A DNA stretch of 64,000 nucleotides from Actinomycetota bacterium (GCA_019639075.1 JAHBSO010000011.1:1-64000), one strand, 5' to 3'. Shown: positions 21,120 through 29,636, numbered from the stretch's first letter. A program made the numbers and translations. The notes: generated from the sequence alone by a model not told the origin.

Positions 21120-21742
21120 CCTCGCCGCTCGTCGAGCTCCTCGACGAGAGCCGGACGCTCGGGTTCCTCGGACCCGGTCCGGTCGAGGCCCACGTCCGCC
21201 ACGCCGACGCGTTCGCGCGTGCCGTGGACGTCCCGCCCGCCCGCGCCCTCGACCTGGGTGCGGGCGGTGGTCTTCCCGGGCTCGTGTTGGCGGCGACGCA
21301 CTGGCCGACGACCCGGTGGACCTTCCTCGACGCCCAGCAGAAGCGCACGGCGTTCCTGGAGCGAGCGGTCGGCCGGCTCGGGCTGGACGGACGGGTCACG
21401 GTGTGCGCCGGCCGGGCCGAGGAGGTCGCTCGTGACCCGGCCCACCGTGGCGGGTACGACCTCGTGACCGCCCGCAGCTTCGGGGCGCCGGCGGTCACGG
21501 CCGAGTGCGCCGCCCCGCTGCTCCGCTCGGGCGGAACGCTCGTGGTGAGCGAGCCGCCGCAGGCCGAGCTGTCGGATCGGTGGCCCGTCGCGGGCGTGAC
21601 CGCGCTCGGGTTCGGTCCAGCCGCGGCGCTCGTCGTCGATGGCGATCCACCGGTCCACCTCGTCCGACTGGTGCGCGTCGGTCCACTCGACGAGCGTGTG
21701 CCCCGTCGGGTCGGGCTTCCATCGAAGCGACCGCTCTTCTGA
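21116..21742 (+). CDS. rsmG: 16S rRNA (guanine-527-N7) methyltransferase RsmG
   Basis: A 208-residue SAM-dependent methyltransferase that modifies G527 of 16S rRNA; loss of it gives low-level streptomycin resistance in other species. SAM motif I is ALDLGAGGGLPGLVLA at about 43-58, then WTFLDAQQKRTAFLERAVGR and DLVTARSFGAPAVTAECAAP. The GTG start overlaps the jag stop by 4 bp (GTGA). It is the last gene before the long non-coding parS region. Confidence 0.94.
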   Translation: MTSPLVELLDESRTLGFLGPGPVEAHVRHADAFARAVDVPPARALDLGAGGGLPGLVLAATHWPTTRWTFLDAQQKRTAFLERAVGRLGLDGRVTVCAGRAEEVARDPAHRGGYDLVTARSFGAPAVTAECAAPLLRSGGTLVVSEPPQAELSDRWPVAGVTALGFGPAAALVVDGDPPVHLVRLVRVGPLDERVPRRVGLPSKRPLF

Positions 21743-22596
21743 GCGCGGCCGGCGGCCGACCCCTCCTGTCGGGGCCGGTCCCCCCGTTCGATCGGTATTG
21801 ACGTTTCGTCACGGTACTTGCCGGGGCTCGATGGTCGCTGAACGACCCGTGGTCCCACGAGAGCGCCCCGACGCGACCGCTGCTGCTTGCCGGACCAGCG
21901 CACGATCGGCGCTGCCCGTGGAACGGCCGGGGGACGACCGCGAGACCGCGGTCGTCCCCTGCCACCAGCGACGCCAGCCTCGGCTGGTCGATGACCCCAT
22001 CTCCTGGGCACCGGTCGGCGGGATCAGCGATGCTGAACCAGGGTCCCCGCCCCCGCCCCCTTCGGGTGGGTCGTGACCAGCCATCGGCGATCAGCTGGTG
22101 CACCGGCGACACCGATGACGGTGCGTGATCCTTGTGACGGCACGGTGGGCGACCGAGGCTCCTCCCCCGCGCTCGCTGCGCCAGCAATGCAATGGCGGGC
22201 TTCTCCCCGTCTTCCTCGTTCACCGGAGGCATCTCGAACCGAACAGCCGACGATGGCGTACGACACCCGCTGCGGGGCCGTGGTCACCACGCATGGGGAA
22301 CGGAGTCCGGCGACCAGCGCCTGCGATCGGGCCTCTGGAGGGCCGCGGACGCGAGCCGGGCCGAACCCCGGTTCGTCGACCAGCTCGAACCAACCGGTCG
22401 TTCTGCATGGCTCTGCGTGGGGCGGCCAGACGTGTTGTTGTCCCGAGCGCGGTCCCGTCTGGAACTGGCCACGGTCGGTCGGTGGTGGTCGGCAGTGTGG
22501 CGCCGCTGACTGGGCGCCAGGTGTGAGGAGGCGGTTCGCCGTGCCGTGGCGTCGATGCCGGTCGTCGCGCTGGCCGTGCTGGTGCTGAGGGCCGCA

Positions 22597-22612
22597 TGTT
22601 TCACGTGGAACC
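22597..22612. other. parS centromere-like site 1
   Basis: TGTTTCACGTGGAACC differs by two bases from the 16-bp parS palindrome TGTTTCACGTGAAACA/TGTTCCACGTGGAACA bound by ParB. It lies about 1.5 kb upstream of parA. Confidence 0.85.
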
Positions 22613-23171
22613 GTCGGCATGCTCTCACGTCGGCATCCCCATGACCACGTGTGGTCGGGAACCCGGGTTCGGTCGAGCAGTGTCATGCGGGCCGTCGTGT
22701 GGGCGGAAGCGAGGCACCAGTGCCCAGCGCTGGGGTCTGGACCGGATCAGGCGGGTCGGTCGGGCATGCGTGCCCGTCACGGATGCGGACGGCGTCATGC
22801 AGGAGGTACCTGCTGACCTGCCGGCGACCGTCTTGGTCAACCCCATGACGTGCTGGCCGATGGGCGGCCTCGTCACATGGCGGGATGGTGAACGCCTGTG
22901 GGTTGGCCGCGCCTCCCCTGGACGATCACCGGGTGCAGACCGGTCCAAGGAGGCTCGCGAGGACGAGGACGGGCTCACGGGGGTCGATGGGGAAGATCGT
23001 GCTGGACCACGGCCCTCGACGGCGATGGTCCGAGCATGACGTGGGCCCCTTGGGTCGGTGCGGCCGGGGCAGAACTGGATCGCCTGGCGCGACCGCGACC
23101 CGCGAGCCGCGGCCGTGCGGATCGGCCCAGAGAAGACGCCGCCGGGACATGAGCGACGGCCACGCTGCCCC

Positions 23172-23562
23172 GACGCTGACAGCCTCCTTGTGGTCTCCGA
23201 GACCCACCACGTTGGGACCGGCGTGACCTCCGCGATGTTCGTCGAACGGGCCCAGGCCCGGTGCGCTGATCACGGCGTGGCGACCATCAACGCGATCATC
23301 ACCGACCGCCCGAAGAACGATCCAGCCCAGCGGCTTCACGACCGGCCTCGACGGGATCGGCCAGGAGCACCTGCACCCCGACCGGCCACGGACCAACGAC
23401 GCCGTCACATCGACCGGACCCAACTCGAGGAACTGGCCGACGCGCGCGCCGACCTCAGCGACGGCGCGCGCGCCGTCGTGCTGGACGACCGGCTCATCCT
23501 CTGCCGCCATCGCCGACACCGCAGCATCGTCAGCGGTCCACCGACCGGGGCGGTGGACGACC
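23172..23562 (+). pseudogene. decayed IS481-like transposase fragment (integrase core)
   Basis: One plus frame reads LLVVSETHHVGTGVTSAMFV then ERAQARCADHGVATINAIIT-D, and about 60 codons on RTQLEELADARADLSDGARA ... HRRHRSIVSGPPTG. This follows the layout of IS481/IS3-type integrase cores: RLAYVE...AAAFLRRA..WFAEHGI.VERVLTDNG, then FHRTLLEEWAYARPY.SEAER...YNHHRPHTALGGRPP. The DNG and YNHHRPH residues are destroyed, and upstream sequence no longer aligns, so it is a fossil. Recognition is by eye and should be tested with an HMM. Confidence 0.55.
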
Positions 23563-23690
23563 GACCGGATCAAGACATCCGGGCACGATCACGTCGTGCC
23601 GGGCGTGGACGCGGGGCACGCCGTGGAGTTCGGCCAGGGTGAGCTTCCGGTGGTCCCGCTGGCGTCACGAGCGTTCCTGGAGCCGAGCCA

Positions 23691-23706
23691 TGTTCCACGT
23701 GGAACG
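23691..23706. other. parS centromere-like site 2
   Basis: TGTTCCACGTGGAACG is a parS palindrome with one terminal mismatch. It lies just downstream of the transposase fragment. Confidence 0.9.
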
Positions 23707-23981
23707 GAAGGTCGGACGGAGGCAATCGACCGGCCCCTCCCGTGCTCCGGTCATCCGATGGGAGCTGAGGCCGTTCGAGGAGCACGACCGGGGGAGTGCT
23801 GAACCTCTTCGGCTGGCGACCGTCGTCTCGGTGAGTCGCGGATCATCCGCGCACCTCGGAGACCGACCCACGCGCTGGGCGGTCGCGCGTGGGCGACCGG
23901 GATCGCGACGGCATCGTGGCGCCCGGTCGATGCGTCGGCCGCGATGTCGGAGGCGCCATCTCGGTGCACCAAGAGTCGCGG

Positions 23982-23997
23982 TGTTCCACGTGAAACA
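23982..23997. other. parS centromere-like site 3
   Basis: TGTTCCACGTGAAACA keeps the CACGTG centre with the TGTT/AACA ends. It is one of the best matches in the window and lies about 100 bp upstream of parA. Confidence 0.92.
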
Positions 23998-24030
23998 CGG
24001 CGACCCTCGCATCACAGCGATCGGTGCGCA

Positions 24031-24046
24031 GGTTTCACGTGGAACA
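24031..24046. other. parS centromere-like site 4, in the parA leader
   Basis: GGTTTCACGTGGAACA lies 50 bp before the chosen parA GTG. If a GTG at 24024 were used instead, the site would be inside the coding sequence. The location allows ParB binding to influence parAB expression. Confidence 0.88.
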
Positions 24047-24095
24047 GGAGCCACCGGTGCTTGACCCTCGACGCTCCGGACGGAATGATGGGTCA

Positions 24096-25046
24096 GTGAC
24101 CGACGTGCCACCGTTCCCCCCGATCAACGAGGCTGCGGAACCGCCGACCGCTGGTCCACCACCGACCGGCTCGGCCGGGGAGGCGAGCCCATCGTCGGCG
24201 GAACGTCCACCGGCCCCACCGGCCGGCGCCGTGGCACCGACGACGCCGGCAGCACGGCCTGCCGGGCGGGTGATCCCCCCACTGCCGCGCATCATCGCGG
24301 TCGCGAACCAGAAGGGTGGTGTCGGGAAGACCACCACCTCGGTGAACCTCGGCGCCTGCCTCGCCGATCTCGGCTACCGCACCCTCGTCGTCGACCTCGA
24401 TCCTCAGGGGAATGCCAGCACCGGCCTGGGCATCAACATCCGAGGCCTCCAGGCGTCGATGTACGACGTGATCCTCTCGGACGTCCCGATCGAGGACTGC
24501 GTGGAGGCATCGTCGGTCAGGAACCTCTTCGTCGCCCCGGCGAGCCTGGACCTCGCCGGGGCTGAGATCGAGCTGGTTCCGGCGTTCAGCCGGGAGCTCC
24601 GTCTCAAGCAAGCGCTGCACGAGGTGCGCGACGACTACGACTACGTGTTGATCGACTGTCCCCCATCGCTCGGTCTGCTCACGATCAACGGCATGGCCGC
24701 GGCCACCGAGGTCCTCGTCCCGATCCAGTGCGAGTACTACGCCCTCGAAGGCCTGGGCCAACTGCTGCGCAACGTGGGGTTGGTGCAGAAGAACCTGAAT
24801 CCGACGTTGGAGGTGAGCACCATCGTGCTGGTGATGTACGACGCCCGGACGAAGCTCGCCGAAGAGGTGGCGAACGAGGTTCGATCGCACTTCGGCGAGA
24901 AGGTCTGTCGCATCGTGATCCCCCGTACGGTGCGCTTGTCGGAGGCGCCGTCGTTCGGACAACCGATCATCGCGTTCGATCCGACCTCTCGAGGGGCCAT
25001 CGCCTATCGGGAGCTGGCCAAGGAGGTCAGTGGTGGCCCGGCGTAG
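24096..25046 (+). CDS. parA: chromosome partitioning ATPase ParA (Soj)
   Basis: A 316-residue deviant-Walker ATPase that moves ParB-parS complexes to segregate the origin. After a Pro/Ala-rich N-terminal extension of about 60 residues come IIAVANQKGGVGKTTTSVNL (deviant Walker A with the signature Lys), LVVDLDPQGNAST, and YDYVLIDCPPSLGLLTINGM. The GTG of VTDVPPF was chosen. Alternatives upstream (TTG 24061, GTG 24024) would translate through parS site 4. It overlaps parB by 14-17 bp. Confidence 0.95.
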   Translation: MTDVPPFPPINEAAEPPTAGPPPTGSAGEASPSSAERPPAPPAGAVAPTTPAARPAGRVIPPLPRIIAVANQKGGVGKTTTSVNLGACLADLGYRTLVVDLDPQGNASTGLGINIRGLQASMYDVILSDVPIEDCVEASSVRNLFVAPASLDLAGAEIELVPAFSRELRLKQALHEVRDDYDYVLIDCPPSLGLLTINGMAAATEVLVPIQCEYYALEGLGQLLRNVGLVQKNLNPTLEVSTIVLVMYDARTKLAEEVANEVRSHFGEKVCRIVIPRTVRLSEAPSFGQPIIAFDPTSRGAIAYRELAKEVSGGPA

Positions 25047-25953
25047 CGGACTCGGAAAGGGCCTCGGCGCCCTCATCCCCAGTGAAGTTGCGGCAGCCGA
25101 TCAGGATGCGGCGTTGCGCGAGCTCTCGGTCTCCCAGATCGAGCCGAACCCGCATCAGCCCAGGACCCAGTTCGACGAGGAGGCGCTGGTCTCGCTGACG
25201 GCGTCCATCGCCGAGCTGGGTGTCCTGCAGCCGGTGCTGGTCCGGCCAGCGGGCAGTGACCGCTTCGAGCTCATCGCGGGGGAGCGGCGCTGGCGGGCGG
25301 CCAAGCGGGCGGGGCTCCAGAACATTCCAGCTGTGGTCCGACACATCGACGACACCGCGTCGCTCGAGCAGGCGGTCGTGGAGAACCTTCACCGTCAGGA
25401 CCTGAACGCCTTGGAGGAAGCGGCGGCCTACACGCAGCTGATCGAGGACTTCAACCTGTCCCACGACGACGTTGCTCGACGGGTGGGCAAGAGTCGGTCG
25501 TCGGTGTCGAACACCTTACGTCTGCTGCACCTCTCACCGGGGATCCAGCGGTTGGTCGTCGACGGTCAACTCACCGCAGGTCACGCCCGGGCACTCTTGG
25601 GAACGCCGGACCGAGCGTTCCAGGAGGCGCTGGCCCGCCGCTGCGTGGTCGAGTCGCTGACCGTGCGGGAGGTCGAGGAGGCGGTCCGGGCACGAAGCGG
25701 TGAGGACGAGGGATCCGCCGAGGCCGATGCTCCCGAAGGGAGCGAAGACGCGCCTTCGTCCGCCAAGGCCGCGGGTCGCCGGTTGCGCCCGCCCGGGCTC
25801 CTCGAACTGGAGGAGCTCCTGTCCGAGCGGCTCGACACCCGGGTGAAGGTGTCGATGGGGGCCAAGCGCGGGAAGGTCACCATCGACTTCGCGTCGCTGG
25901 AGGACCTGGAGCGGATCTACCGTGCGATGACGGCGCCCCCCGAGGACGACTGA
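25033..25953 (+). CDS. parB: chromosome partitioning protein ParB (Spo0J)
   Basis: A CTP-dependent clamp of about 306 residues that loads at parS. It has the N-terminal RSGLGKGLGALIP motif, the CTP-binding/ParB-N box (ELIAGERRWRAAKRAGL) and arginine motif region (QAVVENLHRQDLNALEEAAA), a helix-turn-helix (DVARRVGKSRSSVSNTLRLL) and a C-terminal dimer domain. AAGGAGGT lies 5 nt before the GTG at 25033, which was preferred to the GTG one codon earlier. Four parS sites lie in the 1.5 kb upstream of parA. Confidence 0.96.
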   Translation: MARRSGLGKGLGALIPSEVAAADQDAALRELSVSQIEPNPHQPRTQFDEEALVSLTASIAELGVLQPVLVRPAGSDRFELIAGERRWRAAKRAGLQNIPAVVRHIDDTASLEQAVVENLHRQDLNALEEAAAYTQLIEDFNLSHDDVARRVGKSRSSVSNTLRLLHLSPGIQRLVVDGQLTAGHARALLGTPDRAFQEALARRCVVESLTVREVEEAVRARSGEDEGSAEADAPEGSEDAPSSAKAAGRRLRPPGLLELEELLSERLDTRVKVSMGAKRGKVTIDFASLEDLERIYRAMTAPPEDD

Positions 25954-26045
25954 ACGCTTGACCGGCACCTCGACCTTTGGTCGGGGGGTGAGGTGTGGCG
26001 TGCCCGGGATCGGGCGCGCGTCGACCCTGACCGTCGTCCTCGGGG

Positions 26046-26054
26046 TTATCCACA
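26046..26054 (+). promoter_or_regulatory. perfect DnaA box downstream of parB
   Basis: TTATCCACA matches the consensus 9-mer exactly and is followed by AT-richer GGTTGTGTAAAAGGCTGTGA. It lies in the 345-bp gap between convergent parB and trxA. The rest of the gap shows only short inverted segments and the terminator hairpin. Whether it is functional or chance cannot be told. Confidence 0.55.
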
Positions 26055-26232
26055 GGTTGTGTAAAAGGCTGTGACAAACTCTCGCCCTCACGCGCGAGGT
26101 GACCTCGGTCTCGTGGTCCCACCATCGACCCTCAACCTGCCTTTGAGATGTGACCGATCGTCACTTGAGGCTGGACCACCGGTCACGGGACGCGCGACGG
26201 TGATCGATCCTCACCACGGTCCGTGAAACGAC

Positions 26233-26260
26233 GAAGGGACCGGCCGGAGCCGGTCCCTTC
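26233..26260. terminator. bidirectional terminator hairpin between parB and trxA
   Basis: GAAGGGACCGGC, loop CGGA, GCCGGTCCCTTC: a perfect 12-bp stem with a 4-nt loop, 39 bp beyond the trxA stop and 280 bp beyond parB. There is no strong T-tract, as is usual in high-GC genomes. Confidence 0.8.
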
Positions 26261-26298
26261 GGGAGTGCGATCGTGCGGGCCGGTGCGCCCGCCCGGTG

Positions 26299-26625
26299 TC
26301 AGAGGAAGTCGTCGAGTCGCTGGAGGAGCCCGGCCTTGCCGGACGCGCCCTGGAAGCGGTGGGCCGGCTGACCGTTGTCGAACACGATGAGCGTCGGGAT
26401 GCTCATGATGTCGAACTGACGGGCCAGGTCCGGGTTCTCGTCGATGTTGACCTTCGCGATCGTGATCTTGTCGCTGTTCTCGGCCGCGACCTCGTCGAGG
26501 ATGGGAGCCAGCTGCTTGCAGGGGCCGCACCACTCGGCCCAGAAGTCCACGACGACGGGCTTGTCGGAGCTCGCGATCTGCTCGGCGAAGTTCGCCTGGT
26601 TGAGGGTGGTGGTGGCAGCAGCCAT
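26299..26625 (-). CDS. trxA: thioredoxin
   Basis: A 108-residue thioredoxin. It has VDFWAEWCGPCKQLAPILDE with the redox pair Cys33/Cys36, the cis-Pro in SIPTLIVFDNGQ and a typical C-terminal helix. It is reduced by the TrxB encoded just upstream on the same strand and donates electrons to ribonucleotide reductase and other disulfides. The ATG at MAAATTT is preceded by AAGGAG. Confidence 0.96.
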   Translation of the reverse strand: MAAATTTLNQANFAEQIASSDKPVVVDFWAEWCGPCKQLAPILDEVAAENSDKITIAKVNIDENPDLARQFDIMSIPTLIVFDNGQPAHRFQGASGKAGLLQRLDDFL

Positions 26626-26699
26626 GGCTGTGGTTCTCCTTGACGTGGTGGTGAGGGGTGCAACCCGTGGTTCCGCCCGGACATTCCCGAGCGGACAGG

Positions 26700-27671
26700 T
26701 CATGAATGGACGTTGGCCTCGAGCCAGCGTTCGGCGTCGATGGCTGCCGAGCAACCCGAACCGGAGGCGGTGATCGCCTGGCGATACGTGTGGTCCTGGA
26801 CGTCGCCGCAGCCGAACACACCGTCGATGCTCGTGGCGGTGGCCATGCCGTCGCGCCCGGTGACCAGGTAGCCGTTGTCGTCCAGGTCGAGCTTGTCGAT
26901 GAACAGGTCGGTGTTGGGGCGGTGGCCGATGGCCACGAACAGACCGGTCACCGCCAGGTCGGAGCGCTCGCCGGTGACGGTGTCCTCGAGGACGACGCCG
27001 GTGACCCGGCCGTCACCCTGGATCTCGGCGACCTGGGCGTTCCAGTGGGGGACGATCTTCTCGTTGGACAGGGCCCGGTCCTGCATGATCTTCGAGGCCC
27101 GGAGCTCGTCGCGGCGGTGGATCAGGTGGACCTTGTCGGCGAACTTGGTGAGGAACGTGGCCTCCTCGACGGCCGAGTCCCCGCCTCCGACCACGGCGAT
27201 CTCGTGGCCCCGGAAGAAGAAGCCGTCGCAGGTGGCGCAGGTGGAGACGCCGTGGCCGATCAGTTCGTGTTCGTTGGGGAGGCCGAGCATGAGCGACCGG
27301 GCGCCGGTCGACAGAACGAGCGCCTCGGCCCGGTAGGTGGGCTCGGGGGCGTCGGGGTCGCCGACCCACACCTCGAAGGGTCGGGAACCGACCTCGATGC
27401 GGCTCACCTTCTCCATCTTCGTCTCGGCACCGAAGCGAATGGCCTGGTCACGGAACCGCTGCATGAGGTCGGGACCCATGACGCCCTCGGGGAAGCCGGG
27501 GAAGTTCTCGACCTCGGTGGTGAGCATCAACTGGCCGCCGGGCTGGTCCGACGTGGACGACGGCTCGCCCTCCAGGACCAGCGGTGCGAGGTTGGCCCGG
27601 GCGGTGTAGATGGCCGCCGTCAGACCGGCGGGGCCCGATCCGATGATGATGACGTTGCGGGTGGTGGTCAC
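26700..27671 (-). CDS. trxB: thioredoxin reductase (NADPH)
   Basis: A 323-residue FAD enzyme. It has the FAD-binding IIIGSGPAGLTAAIYTARA at 8-26, redox-active CATCDGFFF (Cys145/Cys148), NADPH-binding IAVVGGGDSAVEEATFL, and FAD site GVFGCGDVQDHTYRQAITAS. It lies upstream of trxA in the same transcription unit, the order also found near parAB in mycobacteria. Confidence 0.97.
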   Translation of the reverse strand: MTTTRNVIIIGSGPAGLTAAIYTARANLAPLVLEGEPSSTSDQPGGQLMLTTEVENFPGFPEGVMGPDLMQRFRDQAIRFGAETKMEKVSRIEVGSRPFEVWVGDPDAPEPTYRAEALVLSTGARSLMLGLPNEHELIGHGVSTCATCDGFFFRGHEIAVVGGGDSAVEEATFLTKFADKVHLIHRRDELRASKIMQDRALSNEKIVPHWNAQVAEIQGDGRVTGVVLEDTVTGERSDLAVTGLFVAIGHRPNTDLFIDKLDLDDNGYLVTGRDGMATATSIDGVFGCGDVQDHTYRQAITASGSGCSAAIDAERWLEANVHS

Positions 27672-27780
27672 GTGTGCTCCGTGAGGATTCGGGGGACGTG
27701 CAGGGACAACGTCACGGGGTCGGGCGATCTTCCCGGGTGTCGGGGTGGGCGGTGGTGGCGCCCGCCGCTCGCATCGCTGG

Positions 27781-28128
27781 TCAGTCGGTGGCGGGTGCGG
27801 GCTTGTTGGCCTTCTTGAGGAACGTGATCCCGGCGCCGGAGAAGAGGGCGAAGAGCAGGGCGTAGAGGATCCAGACGTCGCCCGGCACCCAGTTCGACCA
27901 CATGCGCACGACCATGACCAGGAAGAGCACGCCCACCGCGACGCCGAGGACCGCGAGGACCAGGCCGTAGACGATCCCGCGGGCGGCGACCTGAGCTGGG
28001 CGGGTGGTCTTGTCCCGGACGAGCGCGACGGTGTCGATGACCTTGTCGGCGGCCTGGGCCGACCACTCCGGCGGGATCAGCCCACCGCTCTTCGGGGGCA
28101 CGGGCGCGTTGGGGGTGGGAGCGGCCAT
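27781..28128 (-). CDS. small membrane protein, holin-like / phage-holin-superfamily type
   Basis: 115 residues: a Pro-rich N-terminus, a soluble helical segment (QAADKVIDTVALVRDKTTRP), then two membrane helices (GIVYGLVLAVLGVAVGVLFL and WILYALLFALFSGAGITFL) separated by a short loop with Trp and Asp. The pattern resembles actinobacterial 'putative holin' or DUF-type membrane proteins near sigM-trxB. The function is unknown. It lies between the anti-sigma gene and trxB on the same strand. Confidence 0.7.
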   Translation of the reverse strand: MAAPTPNAPVPPKSGGLIPPEWSAQAADKVIDTVALVRDKTTRPAQVAARGIVYGLVLAVLGVAVGVLFLVMVVRMWSNWVPGDVWILYALLFALFSGAGITFLKKANKPAPATD

Positions 28129-28176
28129 GGGCCGTGACTCTACTTCGCGCCCCGCTGCCTGCCGGTTGGGTCGCGA

Positions 28177-29034
28177 TCAGCGGAGGAAGGTGATCAGCGG
28201 GTCGCAGGCGATCGGGTCGACGACCGAGATCAGCGAGGTCGCCTCGTCGGTGGGCTCGGTCAGGTCGAACTCGTAGACGAGCTTCGGGTCGCCGTCGACC
28301 ACCGCATAGGCCTTCCGGTCCGGCTCGGTGCCGATCCCTTCGCCCTGGAGGAGCACGGTGAGCTGTGTGCCGCACCGCTCGACCGCCGCGGTGGTCGGTG
28401 CGTCCGCGGCGTCGACCGGGTCGCCGGTGGTGGGGACGCCGTCGCGCAGCGACGTGCGCAGGTCGTCCTTCGTGGCGAACTCGCCGAGGTCGACGAGCGG
28501 CTCCGTCTCGGCGGCTTCGGGGGAGAGCGAGTCGGATGCGCTCGCGCCGTCGGCGCTCGTCCCGCCGGACGCCGCACCGTCGGTCGAGTCGGCGTCGCTG
28601 GCCGTGGTGGCCGCGGGTCCGGCCAGCGTCGCGTCGTTGCTCGTGCCCGAGTCCTGACCGGTCAGGACGAGGCCCAGGCCGATGGCCACGAGGGCGACGA
28701 CCACCGCGGCCACCGCCCACACCGGGGGTCCGGTGCGCCGGCGGGTGGGGCTGACGGGAGCGACGATCGGGGTGACCTCGGCGTCGGTGGCCTCGGTGGT
28801 CCCGGCCGGTTCGTCCGCCGCGGCGATGGCCCTGGCGACGAGCGCGTCGACGACCGACGCGTCGAGCGGGTCGACGGGCTCGTCGGCCACCGCGCGGCGG
28901 GCGGCGTCGAGCTCGCGGGAGCGCGCCAGTGCGGCCGGGTCCGACTGGATGCGCTGGACGACCTGGGCGTCGACCTCCCCGTCGAGGAAGGCCGACAGGT
29001 CGTCGTCGGTGAGGGGCGGCTGGGGTTCGGTCAT
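28177..29034 (-). CDS. anti-sigma factor, single-pass membrane protein (no zinc motif)
   Basis: 285 residues. The N-terminal helical domain LTDDDLSAFLDGEVDAQVVQ ... ARSRELDAARRAV matches anti-sigma domains but lacks the HxxxCxxC zinc motif. One membrane helix follows (VWAVAAVVVALVAIGLGLVL, about 122-142). The extracytoplasmic part begins with an Ala/Ser/Thr/Asp-rich linker and ends in a folded domain with two Cys (about ERCGTQLTVLL and DPIACDPLITFL). The ATG overlaps the sigma-factor stop (ATGA), so the pair is coupled. It occupies the position of RsmA (Rv3912) in mycobacteria. Confidence 0.82.
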   Translation of the reverse strand: MTEPQPPLTDDDLSAFLDGEVDAQVVQRIQSDPAALARSRELDAARRAVADEPVDPLDASVVDALVARAIAAADEPAGTTEATDAEVTPIVAPVSPTRRRTGPPVWAVAAVVVALVAIGLGLVLTGQDSGTSNDATLAGPAATTASDADSTDGAASGGTSADGASASDSLSPEAAETEPLVDLGEFATKDDLRTSLRDGVPTTGDPVDAADAPTTAAVERCGTQLTVLLQGEGIGTEPDRKAYAVVDGDPKLVYEFDLTEPTDEATSLISVVDPIACDPLITFLR

Positions 29035-29636
29035 GGCTGAGGGTTCTGACGTTCGTCGCCACCCGTCCGGTTCCCGGAGGTGGCGGAGATGTGGTCGGCG
29101 AGGTGGGCCCGACCGCGGGCGATGCGGGAGCGCACGGTGCCGGGGGGGATCCCGAGCACGTCGGCGATCTCGGCGTAGTCGAGCTGGCAGAGGTCGCGCA
29201 GGACGACGGCGACCCGGAAGTCCTCGGGCAGCTCGGACAGCGCGGCGTCGACGAGCATCCGGTCGGCGACGGCCTCGCTCAGCGCTGGCGAGCGGTCGTC
29301 GGCCACCTCGATCGGTACGCCGTCGTGCTCGGGGAGCCCGACGACCGGTCGGCGTCGGCGTCGGCGCAGCTCGTCGAGGCAGGAGTTGGTGGCGATCCGG
29401 TACACCCAGGTGGAGAACCGTGACCGGCCGTCGAAGCGTGGGAGCCCCTTGACGATGGCGATCATGGCCTCCTGGGTGGCGTCGAGCGCGTCGGCGTCGT
29501 TGCCGGCGATCCGCCGGCAGACGGCATGGATGCGCGGTTGGTGGTCGCGCAGCAGCCGATCGAGGGCGCGACGGTCGCCGGCCTGCGCGGCGCGGACGAG
29601 CTCGGCGTCCTCGGCGAGCGGCGCGAGCGGGGTCAT
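29031..29636 (-). CDS. ECF RNA polymerase sigma factor (SigM-like position)
   Basis: A 201-residue extracytoplasmic-function sigma factor. Region 2 reads LLRDHQPRIHAVCRRIAGND ... FSTWVYRIATNSCLDELRRR; region 4 reads ELPEDFRVAVVLRDLCQLDY followed by AEIADVLGIPPGTVRSRIAR. It overlaps the kinase stop upstream and the anti-sigma start downstream, each by 4 bp (ATGA). Gene order relative to trxBA and DUF6049 matches mycobacterial sigM. The regulon is unknown. Confidence 0.92.
   Translation of the reverse strand: MTPLAPLAEDAELVRAAQAGDRRALDRLLRDHQPRIHAVCRRIAGNDADALDATQEAMIAIVKGLPRFDGRSRFSTWVYRIATNSCLDELRRRRRRPVVGLPEHDGVPIEVADDRSPALSEAVADRMLVDAALSELPEDFRVAVVLRDLCQLDYAEIADVLGIPPGTVRSRIARGRAHLADHISATSGNRTGGDERQNPQP

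Larger units (their letters stand above)
21743..24095. other. 2.35-kb gene-poor region upstream of parAB
   Basis: No intact gene could be supported between rsmG and parA. Open frames of up to about 215 codons exist on both strands, but their translations are Arg/Pro/Gly-rich, lack domain signatures and show no consistent codon preference. The region holds three parS sites, with a fourth at its downstream edge, and a decayed transposase fragment at about 23.2-23.6 kb. TTGACG and TACTTG near 21798-21821 could be a promoter pair. No DnaA-box cluster or RNA gene was recognised. Confidence 0.7.

Noticed and set aside
22596..23039. A 147-codon plus-strand frame starting within parS site 1
   Set aside because: The frame begins inside the parS palindrome, has no similarity I recognise, and shows no ribosome-binding site; treated as noise.
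22926..23573. A 215-codon minus-strand frame in the parS desert
   Set aside because: No recognisable domain, and it is the complement of the decayed transposase region. Codon use looks random.
24024..24095. ParA extended to the GTG at 24024
   Set aside because: This would encode parS site 4 within the protein and add a segment with no family similarity. It cannot be excluded, but the GTG at 24096 is simpler.
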